Shown: positions 1 through 12,176, counted from the first letter of the stretch. The stretch is 64,000 nucleotides of DNA from Malaya genurostris (GCF_030247185.1 NC_080571.1:351040254-351104253), one strand, 5' to 3'. Made by a program: numbers and translations. The notes: a model not told the origin generated them from the sequence alone.

Positions 1-498
1 CCAAAAAGTGAGATAAACAGTTCAACGAAGGCGGCTCTTAATTTGGTCATTGTTCCGCGTGCCGTATGGGATGTGGCACCGTCTTGTTGAAATTACATGT
101 CAGGTATATATAATTTTTCCATTTTTTTATGCCACCGGCCCATAATCCACAGCAAACAGTGACTTTTTTGGGATGCCTTGGTAGCTCTTGCAATCCTTCT
201 GGCTAGTCTCCACTCCAGATGCGGCGATTTTGCTTGTTGACGTATCCATTCAACCAGAAATGTGCTTCGTCGTTGAACACAATTTTTCGATAAAAAAGTA
301 AATCTCTTAATCTTCTAACCGAGCATGTATTTTGATAGTAAAATTCAATAATTTGTTAGCGTTGTTCGTTCGTAAGTCGATTAATGATTAAACTATAGAC
401 CAAACTGTACAAGTTTGACAATGACACAAGACACGATTCACGTGTGATCTGTCATAAACAGTGTAGCCAAATAGATACCAGCGATAAAATCACCCATT
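1..498 (-). pseudogene. DD41D (rosa-like) mariner-type element, 5' portion, cut by window edge
   Basis: Read on the minus strand this is the 5' end and part of the transposase of the same family found complete-ended at 32787-33711. Matching stretches include the region around the first catalytic Asp (codons corresponding to FxDEAHFWLNGY), the CxWCGLxAGG region and the QQDGATCH region near 60-110. The right end, near 490-498, reads as a terminal repeat of the type GGGTGATTTT, and 425-480 matches the 5' end of the deleted copy at 43139-43437. Frame is lost repeatedly, so the gene is dead. The 3' part lies outside the window. Confidence 0.7.
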
Positions 499-666
499 AT
501 TTCCGGTAGCATGAAGCAACAAATTTGTTGTTGGGTTAAATACAACAAAAGATAGATAAGTAAGTCGTATTCACGACAAAATAAAACTGTTACCGAGTTG
601 TGTACAAGACACAACCGATTGCGATGACATTAAAATGCAGTATTTTAAACATTAACAAAGTTATAT
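499..666. other. Short spacer with a recurrent 'GTTGT..CAAGACAC' motif
   Basis: No gene. At 595-640 a motif built around CAAGACACAACCG recurs at 4575-4620 and, inverted, at 37040-37085. It also contains a small internal palindrome (GTTGTGT..ACACAAC). Confidence 0.4.
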
Positions 667-668
667 TA

Positions 669-1895
669 AGGAGTGTATCGAAAATAAGCTATCCAAATAC
701 ATTTGTGTTGTACGCATGTATTTGTGATGGTATTTTATGTTCAGATCATAAAAATGTCGTTTATTGAAAAGGGAGTGAAAATTAAGGTTCTGGACACATG
801 GCTAAGTGAGAAGGGTATGACTATGCGAAAATTGGTGAAGCGGTTTGGAATTCATCATGCCAGTGTTAAAACCATCATTAATAAGTTTGGGGAACACTAT
901 TCTTTGGATGAGCTACCAGGAAGAGGCAGAAAACCCGGTTCTTCCAACCCGAAACTGGACAAGAAAGTGGTATCTCTAATCATGAAGAACAAATCAATGT
1001 CAATACGTGATTTGGCCAAAAAAGCAGGAACGAGTGTCGAAATGATCCAGCGTATCAAGAGGCGAAATCACTTGAAGACCTACAAAAAGCAGAAAATCTC
1101 GAAATGAAGTGTCGAACAGAAGAAGCGAGCAGCAACAAGGGTCCGGAAATTGAATTCGCGTCTTTTGCAGTGTCCGGATGCATGCGTTTTGATGGACGAT
1201 GAGACTTATGTAAAAAAGGACTCAGAAACCTTTCCAAGTACATAATACTTCACTGTCGTGGTTGGAGAGGATGTGAGCGATGCGGACAGGTCGATTCAAT
1301 TGGAGAAATTCGGTCGAAAGGTACTATTATGGCAAGCAATATGTTCCTGTGGTTTGAAATCAACAATTTTTTACACTACCGGAACTATAAATGCAGAAAT
1401 CTATCGATCTGAGTGTCTCCAGAAGAGATTGTTGCCTTTATATAAGAAGCATAGTACACCTCCACTCTTTTGGCCGGATTTAGCGTCGGCTCACTATGCC
1501 AAAACCACTGTCAATTGGCTTGCGAAAAAGGGTATAAATTTCGTTGAGAAAAATATCAATCCACCAAATTGCCCTCAGCTTCGACCCATCGAACGTTACT
1601 TGGCAATCGTGAAGAGGGTCTTCAAGAAGACTGGTAAGGCAGCTGGGAAAATGCAGGAGTTCAAAAAAATTTGGGCTCAATCGTCCAAAAAATGCGATTC
1701 AATACTTGTCCGGAAATTGATGAAGAGCGTTCGATCAAAAGTTCGAAAATTCGTGAAGGAATAGTTTAAATTTCATCCGGTTTTCATTATGCTCAAGTTT
1801 AACCTCGTACAATATAGGATCAATTAGTTTCAATAAAATATCGTTTTTTATTATAATTTGAAATAAAATTTATAGCTTATTTTCGATACACTCCT
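669..1895 (+). mobile_element. Tc1-like DD37E element, copy 1, both ends present
   Basis: Both ends carry the same terminal inverted repeat, beginning AGGAGTGTATCGAAAATAAG and continuing to GCTAT. Each end is flanked by TA (667-668 and 1896-1897), the target duplication expected for IS630/Tc1/mariner elements. Length is 1227 bp. The 5' leader between TIR and transposase is shorter than in copy 2 at 15265: copy 2 has about 65 extra bases before the ATG, so this copy lost part of the leader. Target TA, TIR and transposase type agree. Confidence 0.92.
754..1764 (+). pseudogene. DD37E transposase with two in-frame stops
   Basis: The transposase cuts and rejoins the element's own ends. The frame starts at ATG 754 (MSFIEKG, aligning with MSRIEKE of copy 2). 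It has an N-terminal helix-turn-helix region (about residues 1-110) and a DDE domain. The first catalytic Asp is in MDDET, the second in WPDLASAH, and the Glu in RPIERY, with 37 residues between the last two. That spacing defines the DD37E group known from mosquitoes. Two nonsense codons break an otherwise single frame: TGA at 1105 (CAA, Gln, in copy 2) and TAA near 1243. It therefore cannot make a full protein, but the C-terminal half is well preserved. Confidence 0.9.
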
Positions 1896-1897
1896 TA

Positions 1898-4570
1898 ATG
1901 GCAGAGATCATCAGTCTAGCTTCTAGATACAAAAAATAATATTCTTCACAAAAGATTTCAACTGATTTGTAAAACAACTCTAATTTAAATGTTTAATATG
2001 TTGGATAGGGCTAACGACTTTGAAATAGAGACCGCCTTAGATCATTTCGGTTGAAGCCGTCATCATTCCATTGTTCTAACAAATTTGTTAAATTCTCCAA
2101 AAGCCGAAACAAGATAACCGTAAATAGCAGAGTTGCCTCCAGGGATGATTTAAACTGCAATTTATTTTTCACACCCGGCTCTAATCTTCACACCGGCCAG
2201 GCCAACCAAGCAAGGTAAGGAAAGTCCTTTCCAAGTGCTATTCGACACCGGCCAGTGATTTGGATCCCAAACTACCCACAGCACCTCTGTCGAACCACGA
2301 CAAGCCAAATGCGTTCCCCAAAACATACGTTACGGAACCGTTTTGGGTAACAATCGGTAAGAAAAAGTGGAAAACAATAAAAATCTGCATTTGATATTTC
2401 CATACAAAACGAAGCCACATCACCCCGAGGGAGGATGACATGAACAAAGTTGCTCTTTGATGTCCATTGAAGTAGATGACAGTTTTCACGCCCTCCGAAC
2501 GCCCAGGGGCTGACCACACTGTCACCTCTCACTTCGGAAAATGGGAAAAGAACACTCGTAGCACGTATTACATCAGCTTTTCCGGTAACCTAATCTGTTC
2601 TCTAGACATTCGACAAAGTCGCCCGGAGTCAGATTTTCCTTTGGTCCGTCCGTCCGTCCGTCCGTTCCGGGGTCGGTGGTTCGCCAACGGGTTGATGTGA
2701 ACTCGTTTCAAAGTCACTCCTCACCAAGTTCATTTGCATAAACAGGGATTATAAAAAGCGACTGCCAACTTGTAACAATAACCAATGAGTATTTAATTAA
2801 AACCTTTTTATCCTTTTCCGCACTCTCGGAACGTCTGAGGGGGGGGGGCGTGGGGGAGCATCAAACGGCAACAATTGGAAACACGTCACCATCAGAGCCA
2901 TTCTGACAATGTCCGAACGGGCGTTGCCTTTCAAGATGGGTTTTTTGTACTTCGGAGGAGGTTGAGTTCTGCATTTTCTTTTGTTTGAGGAGCGAAATTT
3001 CAGTTTTGAGATTGAATTAAGTTTAAAATTCAAAGCAAAACTCATCGATGAAAACCAACTCAAGCGGCCCACTAACATATTCCGACGCATAGCATGCTGC
3101 GATCGAGCAAAATTCAAACAAGTAGTCCTATGTTAATTCCTATGACGAGTTGAACGCAACGTTGTTCCATCCATATTTTGAAGCATGCTGCCCGAAAGGT
3201 TTCCGTAAAATGCGAATTACACAGGCAACATCATCATCATCATCAGCATCTGTGTTTGTGTAAATGTCGATCGATTGCGATATCACGGGTGTGAAGAGAG
3301 ACGGCAAAGAGGGAAAACATATTCGCTACTTGACTGACTGTTATGCAAGCACCAAAAAAAGGGGTTCATCGTCGAGAGGCTCCGCCACCAAGCAATTATG
3401 AGATGTAGAAACGATTACACCAGCAGTTTTTTTTTTGCATTTCTGATTTCCATTTACATTTTTATTATTTATTTCCTAGAAGTTTTACGCTTTGCCTGGA
3501 ACGGTGCTACGTAACTGTTCTGGCCAGGGGGCGAACGAACGCGAAAAAGGATGTTCTCCAGTGTCGGTTCCAAGTGCAGCAGTTGAGGCCAGTGAAGTGT
3601 GAGAGATGCCATTAAGATTGGTTGTAATTATAACAGTAATTTCTATGTTGGACATCGCTTGGGCTCTTCTGATCCTGCTGTCGTCACACGAACGGACAGG
3701 AATTGATAGAAAAAAATGATGGCATATGTTTACTAATATTTCGACTCGCGCTTCACTATTGGCTTCAACCGGTAATTATTCTGTTAGGATAAATGTTTAC
3801 TCGATTTCCAATGAGATCTAAAGGCGACTGGTACAGAGAAATTTACAAAAACGGAACAAACCGAAACGAAGAATCTAATTACTGCAGTTTTTTTCCCTTT
3901 ATCCTACTTCTCGTGGCAGATCGTGGAAGTTACCTACATTAGCATCAAACTGAAACTCATTTCCCACCGTTATCGAAGCCGGAATCGCACATCACGTATT
4001 TATACGATAGCGGAGCGCCCCCCTCCCCCTCCCCCTCTCGACAACAATCCACATTTGGATTACTACAGCGACTTACTTCTGCGGAAATCGCCAACCACGC
4101 AAACTGCGCCGCTTTCTGTCGCCTCACGGTCGGTCGCGATCGCCGCCACCGACGCCACCTTCGTACTTTTCTACATAAATTGAGCCCGTTGTATAACATC
4201 TTAATAAAGAGCGGATCAGTTGCGTACTACAGTTTGTCCCGTATGCCGATGCCGGTGGTGGCGGGACCTCCCTCGTGAGTCCCGCGAAGATTAAGTCAAC
4301 GCGACAAAACACAACAAAAAAAAACAATGCCAACAAACATCGGTGTTGGGGCGAAAAGCGTGCTTTGGACTGCTGTTGCACTCGGCAGAGGGATCGAAGG
4401 GAATTTACGCGGGGTCATTAAAATTGTTTTATTTGTTTATTTGCTCGGAAAACGCGCGACGCTTAGGCTAACACGATTTCCGATTATGGTGGCTTACCAG
4501 GGTGTGCTACCTCGACCGAACGTGGGGATGCTCATTTTGGAACGGTTCTGGTTCTGATAAAAGGTTGAAA
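1898..4570. other. Mostly unique sequence, no gene recognised
   Basis: I see no coding region with a credible domain. Landmarks are a run of G at about 2840-2850, CATCAT triplets at 3229-3247, and a C/T-rich run at 4018-4040. Several overlapping short open frames on both strands, around 2240-2700 and 3920-4560, have low-complexity translations and are not called. This could be intergenic or intronic host sequence. Confidence 0.5.
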
Positions 4571-5402
4571 AATTAGAGGGTTGTATTCAAGACACGACCG
4601 AGCACAATAACATTAAAAATGGAACGTTTCTAAGGTCTTCATAATATATACAAAAATAAAGAGATGATGATACACTAAACTAAAAACTTTTTCAATTGAC
4701 TAATTACAAACTTGCTCTAGTTTAAGCGCTTAGATTGTTGGCGAATGATAAAATTGACAATTAGATTTTTTCTTGATAATTAATTATTTTCAATTTTGAT
4801 CCCTTTCCACAATTTTTTACATTGTTAAGATTTTGAATAACGTCCTTTAACTAGAATTCAAAGTTACTTGAAAGCTCAATTTTAGATACAAACAACCTAA
4901 AGATTTAATCCTGAACAAATGAAACTGTTTTATTTTATGACAATAATCTTCGAGAAACATACAAACTTATTAATTTTATAAACAGTTAATCGATCCAAGA
5001 GAAGATTTTATTTATTTTAACGAAAAATGTTGTACCAGTAAGCTCAGTAATAGTGTAATTTTATTAATCCTTCTTCAAAATCGTCGATAATCTTCGGAAA
5101 GTGTCGGTAAATAATATGGCAACAATACGAGGAAGAAAAATGTGAAACAGTCCGCATAAAATATTTAGTTACTCACATTGATTTTCGCTTTGGCATATTA
5201 GGAATATACGAAATTGATACGCAACAAAATTCAGAAATTTTGTTCATATTGTAACTTGATGTTATTAACACATGAATGAACATTGTCATAGTTACAATGC
5301 GTGTTTTGAAGCAAATAATAATTGAACTGAAACTGGCGGTTAACCAAATTCTACGAGGGTTGCTATTCAAACGATACATGTAAAATCGCAAGTAAACTTA
5401 CC
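4571..5402 (-). repeat. Interspersed repeat family X, copy A (inverted relative to copy B)
   Basis: The reverse complement of this segment matches 31027-31805 along most of its length. It begins near GCGATTTTACATGTAT and passes ATGTTCATTCATGT and AAGTTACAATATGAAC. It ends near ATCATCATCT..TATTTTTGTA. There is no coding capacity. The class is unknown. Neither copy shows clear terminal inverted repeats, so a non-autonomous retroposon or a MITE with decayed ends are both possible. Confidence 0.7.
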
Positions 5403-5885
5403 TTTAGTTTATCTTTGATACTATATGATATTGTATCTAATTGTACTGTATATGTGAGCCTGTGGAACTTATTTATACTACTAAACCAAGGAGACCGCTT
5501 TTAAATAAGTTTCAGAATTTAATTTTGAATCTTTTGAAGCGTTTAATACCTGGTGGGACAACAACTTGTTCAGTCACATATAATGAAGAAGAAGTTTCTA
5601 TGATTATCATAATAACACAACTTTATACTGAATCCATTTTCGCGCCACCGTTTTGTTCGTATGGGAATGGAGATTTAAGTATGCAAACCGATCCGTTGAC
5701 AAATTAAAACATTTTTAAGCTTACAATATTGAAGCTTTGGAATCATTTAAATGAGGAAATTCCATTAACAAATCATCAAGGAACAAGCGCTGTAAATTAG
5801 ATCCGAATTAGATCTATTGCCGATAATACTAAATTAGCCTGATAGTTACCAGAGAACAAAAAAAAAATACTCAATTCAAATAAAT

Positions 5886-6118
5886 TTTTCAATGGAATGC
5901 AATTGAAATATTCAAATGACGTTTTCTCATAAGTTTAAGTTAAATGTTTCCGAATCGATTGGAATGTTTCCGAATCGAATTATATAAATCCATCAACAAA
6001 TAACTGAGGTATGAGCGTTCAAAATTATGGCAGAAAAATGTTACGCGATTAGTTTTGCATGTTTTAATTTGACACCCAGCCTCGGGAAGCGAAGTGTAAG
6101 GCATTTTTAATGGCAAAA
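5886..6118 (+). repeat. Direct repeat, unit A
   Basis: About 230 bp repeated in the same orientation at 6531-6754. Shared landmarks are GTTTAAGTTAAA, TTTCCGAATCGATTGG, CCATCAACAAAT, GCGTTCAAAATTATG, TTACGCG, TTGACACCC and AAGGCATTTTTAATG. Unit A has a small internal duplication around TTTCCGAATCGA that unit B lacks. The pair could be remnants of a short element with direct terminal repeats or a local segmental duplication. Confidence 0.75.
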
Positions 6119-6530
6119 TCGACCAACAATTTGCTAAATACATGGGATATTTCAAAAGAACCGATAACCACGCTGGTTCGGTTCTTCAATAGCTAGATGA
6201 TATATAAGATATTCAAGCGAACACGAAGCGGTGTTGTGCAGACAGCAGAAAGTTTCACCAACACATAATGCAAAAGCGACAATCCAGCAAGTGAACGCAT
6301 ATACAATCCAGTCATCAGCTCACTGGACGAGCTACTTGTTTCATTCGCAGTCAAACATCAACTAGGCAAAGAAATATTGTGCAGCCTATATTTATAGATT
6401 TCTCTTCATACTACGCATAACGATGTGGTGTTTTTTATGCATGACGCAAAGCCTCCTACGCCGAACAATAAGTTGACGTCATTTTGTAAAGCAGGGATTG
6501 GTGGATGAAAACATAGGTCGATTCCAACCA

Positions 6531-6754
6531 TTTTTTCAATAGTATGCTATTGAAATACTGAAACGACGTCGTCATACATGTTTAAGTTAAAAGTTTCCGA
6601 ATCGATTGGTTGTTAAATTATAACAATCCATCAACAAATGACCGAGTTATTAACGTTCAAAATTATGACACAAAAAGGTTACGCGGCTATTTTTGAAACT
6701 TTTAATTGACACCCGGCCCCGTATAGTGAAGAGTAAGGCATTTTTAATGCCAAA
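6531..6754 (+). repeat. Direct repeat, unit B
   Basis: Second member of the direct pair with 5886-6118, diverged by scattered substitutions and small indels. About 410 bp separate the units. That interval holds a TATATAAG at about 6198 and no recognised coding region. Confidence 0.75.
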
Positions 6755-7411
6755 AACTTGGAGTAGGTAATATCAGAGACATAACTACAAAATTGACGTA
6801 GGACTGCTGTCGAGCCAAATAAAAATTCTTTGTATTAATACTATTAAAAATGTTGCAACTGATATTTCGGTTTTTCCGAATATGATAAATTTAGGCTCTG
6901 AAAAGGGCCATTTGATATTTTCGGGCTCTGGTCCTTTTATTGATAATATTGATTATTTCATTCTTATTTGAATGCTCGCTTGAATGAACAAAATTACTGA
7001 TATTTCTCCGACATTGAACAATGCTCGTGTCTTTTTTCTCGACCGTATAGCACGTTATATTCATGATGTGTTACGGATTTGCAATAAACTTATTATTTCG
7101 TTTTTAAATTGTATATTTCAACAGAAAATTTTGTGGCTCTTAGAAGGGTCGATTCATAGCATTTTAACCATTATTGTTAACTTTTGCGGTGAATTTTGCT
7201 CGAATAGACACGACCAGCAACTATATTACGATGCAGATTTTATTTTTTCGAAGACAGAAGTAGGAGAATGCATATGAAAAGGTTTGCTCCCTTAGAAGAA
7301 AATTACGCAAAACTTAAAACCAAAATGGACTTTGAATCCGCTAACGAACCAAATCGTGCGGTATATGTTCAGATGGCACCCGTACTAAAATTGGACGTTA
7401 TACGGATTAGT
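6755..7411. other. AT-rich spacer, no gene recognised
   Basis: Short open frames at 6984-7277 and 7268-7501 give translations without recognisable domains. Nothing repeat-like stands out to me here. Confidence 0.4.
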
Positions 7412-8320
7412 GACACTTATTTTTATTTTATTTTGTTTTGGGGAGCAGGGAAAAGCCCGATGGAGATGAAATATAGCAATCTCACTCTCCAGCAGGCATA
7501 AAACCTCCTCATCTTTTGTATCACCAGATTACAATGATCCAGAATCAGAATCAGAACAAATTGGCTCAAATGGCACGTTCCCCTTGAAAATCAAAGACCT
7601 GCGAGCAACTGTTAAACAAAAGACACATACTGAGAAACGCTTCATTATATCCGTAGTTAGTTCTAGCACGAGGGATTCGTAAAAATGGATGTGAACGAAG
7701 ATTGCGACGATGGATATCAAAGTTGATCAATCGTAGAAGATCAGGGCAATCAATATGTGATTGTATTAAATCAGCGATGAAAACAACCTTGTAGACGTTT
7801 CTACGAATACACAGCGGATCCAGTTCGATCAGTCGGCAACGATCATTATAACTTGGAAGGTATAATGGGTCTCTCCATAATAGATTTCGGAGAGCAAACC
7901 TAATGAATTTGCGTTGAACAGCTTCAATATGATCAATATCAGTTTGATAATGAGGTGCCCAAACGACAGCGGCATATTCAAGCGATGATCGAATTAGTGC
8001 ACAATAAAGAGTTTTCAAGCAGTATATGTTAGCGAAATTTTTATTAATTTGAAATATGAAGGCTAAGAGTTTCGATGCCTTCGAAATCACGTAGTCAATG
8101 TGATTCTTAAAATTAAGTTTATCATCAAGAATAACTCCTAAATCTTTCACAAACGATTCACGCTTAAGAACATTTTGCGAAAGATTGTAGTCATATCTTA
8201 TTACGGAGTGCCTGCGGGAAAATTATATGACGGAGCATTTAGAGGCGTTTAATACCATCTTGTTGGAGTGACACCATTCAACGAATATATTCAATTGAGC
8301 TTGCAAAAAATTTCTTTTTA
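7412..8320 (-). pseudogene. Non-LTR retrotransposon 3' end: RT C-terminal region plus 3' UTR
   Basis: On the minus strand the translation runs through a post-RT 'thumb' region: FVEWC..N, then KDLGVILDDKLNF, then LYCALIRSSLEYAAVVW and a C-terminal tail. This pattern is typical of CR1/Jockey-superfamily reverse transcriptases. An uninterrupted frame covers 8150 down to 7566, and an older, frame-shifted stretch extends to about 8320. The 3' UTR ends near 7412-7440 in an A-rich tail (AAAACAAAATAAAATAAAAA). The copy is 5'-truncated, with no RT catalytic motifs. The relic at 11545-12115 is a relative, sharing the tail region and the GGGCTTTTTCC-type 3' UTR. Confidence 0.8.
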
Positions 8321-8515
8321 TTCTGAACGATATTCGATTGTATGAATTTGAATGAATGAGGATGAAAAAATCGTGTTACTTTATACTTGATTTGGTAGGG
8401 AGACACTGAAAATGATTAGGAACTACATGATTTGACCGTAATTGCGGATTATAGAACTCTCATTTATGATCCTTAGAAATGTCGATTTGTATTTTTTTTC
8501 TCCGTTGTGTTCATA
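8321..8515. other. Spacer between non-LTR tail and hAT element
   Basis: No gene or repeat recognised. Confidence 0.3.
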
Positions 8516-8523
8516 CTTCGATG

Positions 8524-9295
8524 CAGGCACGTACCCAGAGGGGAGCCCTGAAATCAGAAACAGGAACAAAAAAAATGATTGGTACGATCCGAACAATGTC
8601 ATAATTAAATAAAATGGAGGTTAAATCCGGAACAAAATGAGCGACAATTATAAAATGATACTAAATGACCGAAAAAGAAAGTGTGCCAGCTCATCATAGT
8701 TGGGCAAGATTCTACAGACGAAAACGTCATCCCGCACATACCTATTTAGGAATAAAAAGACGAACGCAAGTACACTTCAAGAAAATGTTTGGCTAGATCC
8801 ATTATTATTCGTCAGAGAACAAAATGAATACCCGACAATGGACTGAAGTTGTGCTTCAAAGCGGCATGAGTGCCTGGGAGGGAGGCTCAATGGGTCGGCA
8901 AAATCACTGGTCCATGTTCACCTGTTTTGTAATTTGAGACCGCTACTTACGGAACCTGAAACCGAAACCTGTATAGCAACAGTAAGTTTGTATGACCATC
9001 AACTAATATGACCTATAAATGTAGAAGAAGTTTACCGTTCTCTACGAATCGAACATGTGCGACTGTAATGCCATGACAGTAAACGTTAAGAAATGTAAGA
9101 CATTAACCTTCTCGTGATCACAGTCACAAATATTATTTAAATACTTAATAATAATAGTTCCAGTGGAAAAGATTAAAAATTCTGTTACAAACGCCGGTAA
9201 AAGGCGCACCGAAAATTAGGTACATAAGTAATCTTCAGTTACATTTTTTTTTTATCTGTGGACCCCTCCCGAAACAAATTCCTGGGTATGGGCTG
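8524..9295. mobile_element. Non-autonomous hAT-like element with 8-bp target duplication
   Basis: The 772-bp insert is bounded by the exact 8-bp direct repeat CTTCGATG at 8516-8523 and 9296-9303. Its ends are imperfect inverted repeats: the left starts CAGGCACGTACCCAG and the right, reverse-complemented, starts CAGCCCATACCCAGG. An 8-bp duplication with CAG-initial TIRs is the hallmark of the hAT superfamily. There is no transposase frame, so this is a deletion derivative or MITE that needs a transposase from elsewhere. Confidence 0.88.
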
Positions 9296-9575
9296 CTTCG
9301 ATGAATTTTCCTCACTTGTTTGAAGCGAAAGTCAAACTGCGAATGATGCACATAATAAATCTAACGGTGCGAGCGATGAACAAAGTAGATCAAAATGTCA
9401 AAATCATTTGTTTTTCCTTGGCACCGAAGACTTCACTTTATCCGTCCGTCCTGCAGTAAAAATGCTCGAAGTGCTGATTGATTCAATACTGAAGCAATTT
9501 TTGTGGAGCGTTTGCTTTTCACTTCTTTCTACTTCGTATTTGCGTTTTTCAACAAAAGAAACTGTCTTAGTGTTA

Positions 9576-9655
9576 CAGTGGGGTCTCGTACAACGCGGAT
9601 TCGGTGTTGCCGGATTCGTTATTGCGGAAAACCGCGATATACGAGACCCAGAGCA
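9576..9655. mobile_element. 80-bp pogo/Tigger-type mini-element
   Basis: Flanked by TA at 9574-9575 and 9656-9657. The left end is CAGTGGGGTCTCGTAC and the right end contains TACGAGACCC, forming inverted repeats that enclose GCGG/CCGC. CAGT..TCTCGT-type ends with TA duplications resemble pogo/Tigger termini. It is little more than two TIRs and the right tip is degenerate. Confidence 0.65.
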
Positions 9656-9999
9656 TATGGGATTTCGACTGATTGGGGCTGTGATCGGTTATCTCGCTTC
9701 GGTCGACAGATAGAACAACACAAACTTCGGCAGCCTTGTTGTAGATAGTTAGACCAACAATTTAGTCTAGTTTGACAGACAATTAGCTAAGATCTGCTCC
9801 ACCAACACAGACAAAACGATTTGAGGTACAAGTAGCTCGCAAAGTATAGTATTTTGAAGAATGCAGGAATTCAAAGTTTGTAATACTGCAAATGTTTCAA
9901 CTCGGAATCTCTCCATCAAATGTAGTTAGTGTGCTTTAATTCTCATTTTAATTATTAGAAATATGCTGTTATAAAAAAAGTTTAAGATATAAAGCGGGT

Positions 10000-10340
10000 G
10001 GAATTTGGGGAATTTGGCGATAGAAAATTTATAATGTGATATCTCTAAACCCTGATTGGTGTTATCAAAAAGAATGTTCCGGAGTTCAAAACAGATCAAA
10101 TAGTGTAAACAACTTCTGAAAATTCTCCAATTGGTAGCGCTAGTGTGCAGTTCAAGGTTGGAAATTTGTGTTGACTCATTCAGATGGTTTCTTTGAGAAG
10201 TTATTCTAGGGTTTCAATACCTATCAAATGATTGAGTTCGTATTGTATCTACAAGGTAGTCTTCAGTTTTACTAGGAGGCGCTAGTAAGCTACTAGAGTA
10301 TTAAGAAGCATAAACTTTCGACATCTGAAATCTGAGGAAC
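10000..10340 (+). repeat. Left arm of a diverged long inverted repeat
   Basis: Matches the reverse complement of 12177-12625. Landmarks in order are AATGTTCCGGAGTTCAAAAC, a G(T/A)TTGGAAATT region, AGGGTTTC, TATCTACAAGGT, AGGCGCTAGTAAG and GAGTATTA. Arms differ by indels and substitutions, so the inversion is old, or the arms are two independent insertions in opposite orientation. The motif GCGCTAGT occurs twice within the arm. Confidence 0.7.
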
Positions 10341-11544
10341 TTGAGATAGTGAAACTCGAACTTTTTATTAAAGTTTTGATTATTTGTATTGCTAGATATA
10401 AGGATAAGTACATAAAACCTGATATGTATGTTTTTTTAGATTTTATTTTATAGCGACCGCCATCATCAACATTTTTTGAAAACTTATAAATTGAGTGTAG
10501 TATAGAACCGTACTGTCTCCGGATAGTTTGTAGTGTTTGTGAAGACTAAAAGTGATATTTTAATAAAAATTAGTTGAGAACTATCACAGTGAGGCATTTC
10601 ACTAGAGTGGCACACCATCGAGTAAATTTCATTTCAACACTAGGGAGGCCATTGACGAACATCGCACGAAAAGGAAAGCGCACTTCTTCGCAGTGTCGAA
10701 TAGACAGTATTTAAGTGTGTGTTAGTTGTTAAAGAAGCTGGTACGAGTGAAACACATTCTCTTCGCATGAATCGATCTCACGTGCTCTCACCTAAATACA
10801 CCCAAGAGACATGTAATGTAATTTTTACATTTACAGAAGGTAGCGCTGACCTTGTGATGACAATCTTTTGCAGCAAGGAAAACTAAATTTCGACGATAAA
10901 TTGTATTTTTGCTGAATGCGTGCCCCACGCTTCTCTTATGCGAACCGCACACCAGAGTGCTCACCGGCATGTACACTTCGGTGACAATAGCTGCGCCCAC
11001 CTTAGATAATTTGAGTGCTCTGCTCTAGCACTTTGGTTCGATCCAGTGCTAGAGGTGAAAAAAAAATAAACACGCGCTCTCATGATGCGCGTACACCTTA
11101 TATAACAGTGATGTATATGTGTGAAAGAGAAGAGCTCTCGTTGATTTCGTCAGAGCAAGGGGAGAAAGTAACAGTTGCTCTTCGTCACACAGAGAAGATG
11201 GACATCTCTGCTCACAAGAACCGCATTGAAAAATACATGGAAAAAATTATATTGCATTTAATACCATAAAGTTGGATTTCGATTTTGATTATTTGGAAAG
11301 GTGGTGGTCCTGAACCAGTTTCTGTGCAAAACATAAATTATGCGCAAAACATGAGTGTATTTGAAAGTAATCATTCTACCAGGTGGAGCTTGTATACCGT
11401 AATGTTTACAGTATCCATCAGTATACTCGTTTCATTTACACGAAAGTTGTTCGGAAGATCATTCACTGCATAATGGAGGATGTTTATTCATATGCGCTAG
11501 TACTAATACAACGTAGATTACCACATATCTTAAATGTGTGATAA
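10341..11544. other. Interior of the inverted repeat, no gene recognised
   Basis: Short frames at 10788-11000 (minus), 11015-11269 and 11285-11473 have no recognisable domain. A GA/CT-rich stretch (about 10740-11220) contains several 'CTCTCGT'-like words. Confidence 0.35.
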
Positions 11545-12115
11545 ATTAGGAGCTATATATTGTAAACTGATTCGCGCAATTCTTGAAAATTGTGCTTTAG
11601 TTTGGGCTTCATATTGTTAACTCGACATTCAACGCGTCGAAGTCATTCAGAATAAATTTCTACAATTTTTCCAACCGTCAGAAGCATTATAAATTCATCG
11701 ATTTGCACTTTTTATCCATTCGCCTAAATGTCTCTTAGGCCGTTTGCGTAGCAGATTTGGTTACAATATCGAGCTGATTATCCTGACTTTTTATAAAAAA
11801 CTGAGTTTAGACACTCTCGTTATTTGCGATCTCATCCATTCCTGAGAATTCAATCAGCATTATCTGATTACGGCTTTTTAATATGTATTATCTATTTATA
11901 TTTATTCAGTGTTCCCATTTTTTAAACTACCTTTCTAGTTCTTTAGTGGTAGGCTCAGTTATAGGAGCTATCGTAATCAGTTTTAGCAATCGTAATTCGT
12001 AGACATAAAAGATGAAGAGATTTGTTGCCTGATGATGAGCGAACCTATGAAATTTTCGCTTCATTGGGCTTTTTCCAGTTCAATAAAAAATAAAAATTTA
12101 GATTAAATTGAATAA
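11545..12115 (+). pseudogene. Non-LTR retrotransposon 3' relic, plus strand
   Basis: Translation with frameshifts and stops matches the RT C-terminal region seen at 7566-8150: LIRAILENCALVW followed by VEVIQNKFLQF. The 3' UTR has CATTGGGCTTTTTCC and an AATAAAAAATAAAAATT tail, again like the 7412 copy. It is 5'-truncated and more decayed. It lies inside the long inverted repeat, closer to the right arm. Confidence 0.7.
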
Positions 12116-12176
12116 AATAAGCAATATATGTAACGATTCATGTACTTATCATTATATCTAACTATGTAAATAGTCA

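Noticed and set aside
6198..6205. TATA box-like TATATAAG
   Set aside because: No start site or coding region can be tied to it; mentioned only as a finding context.
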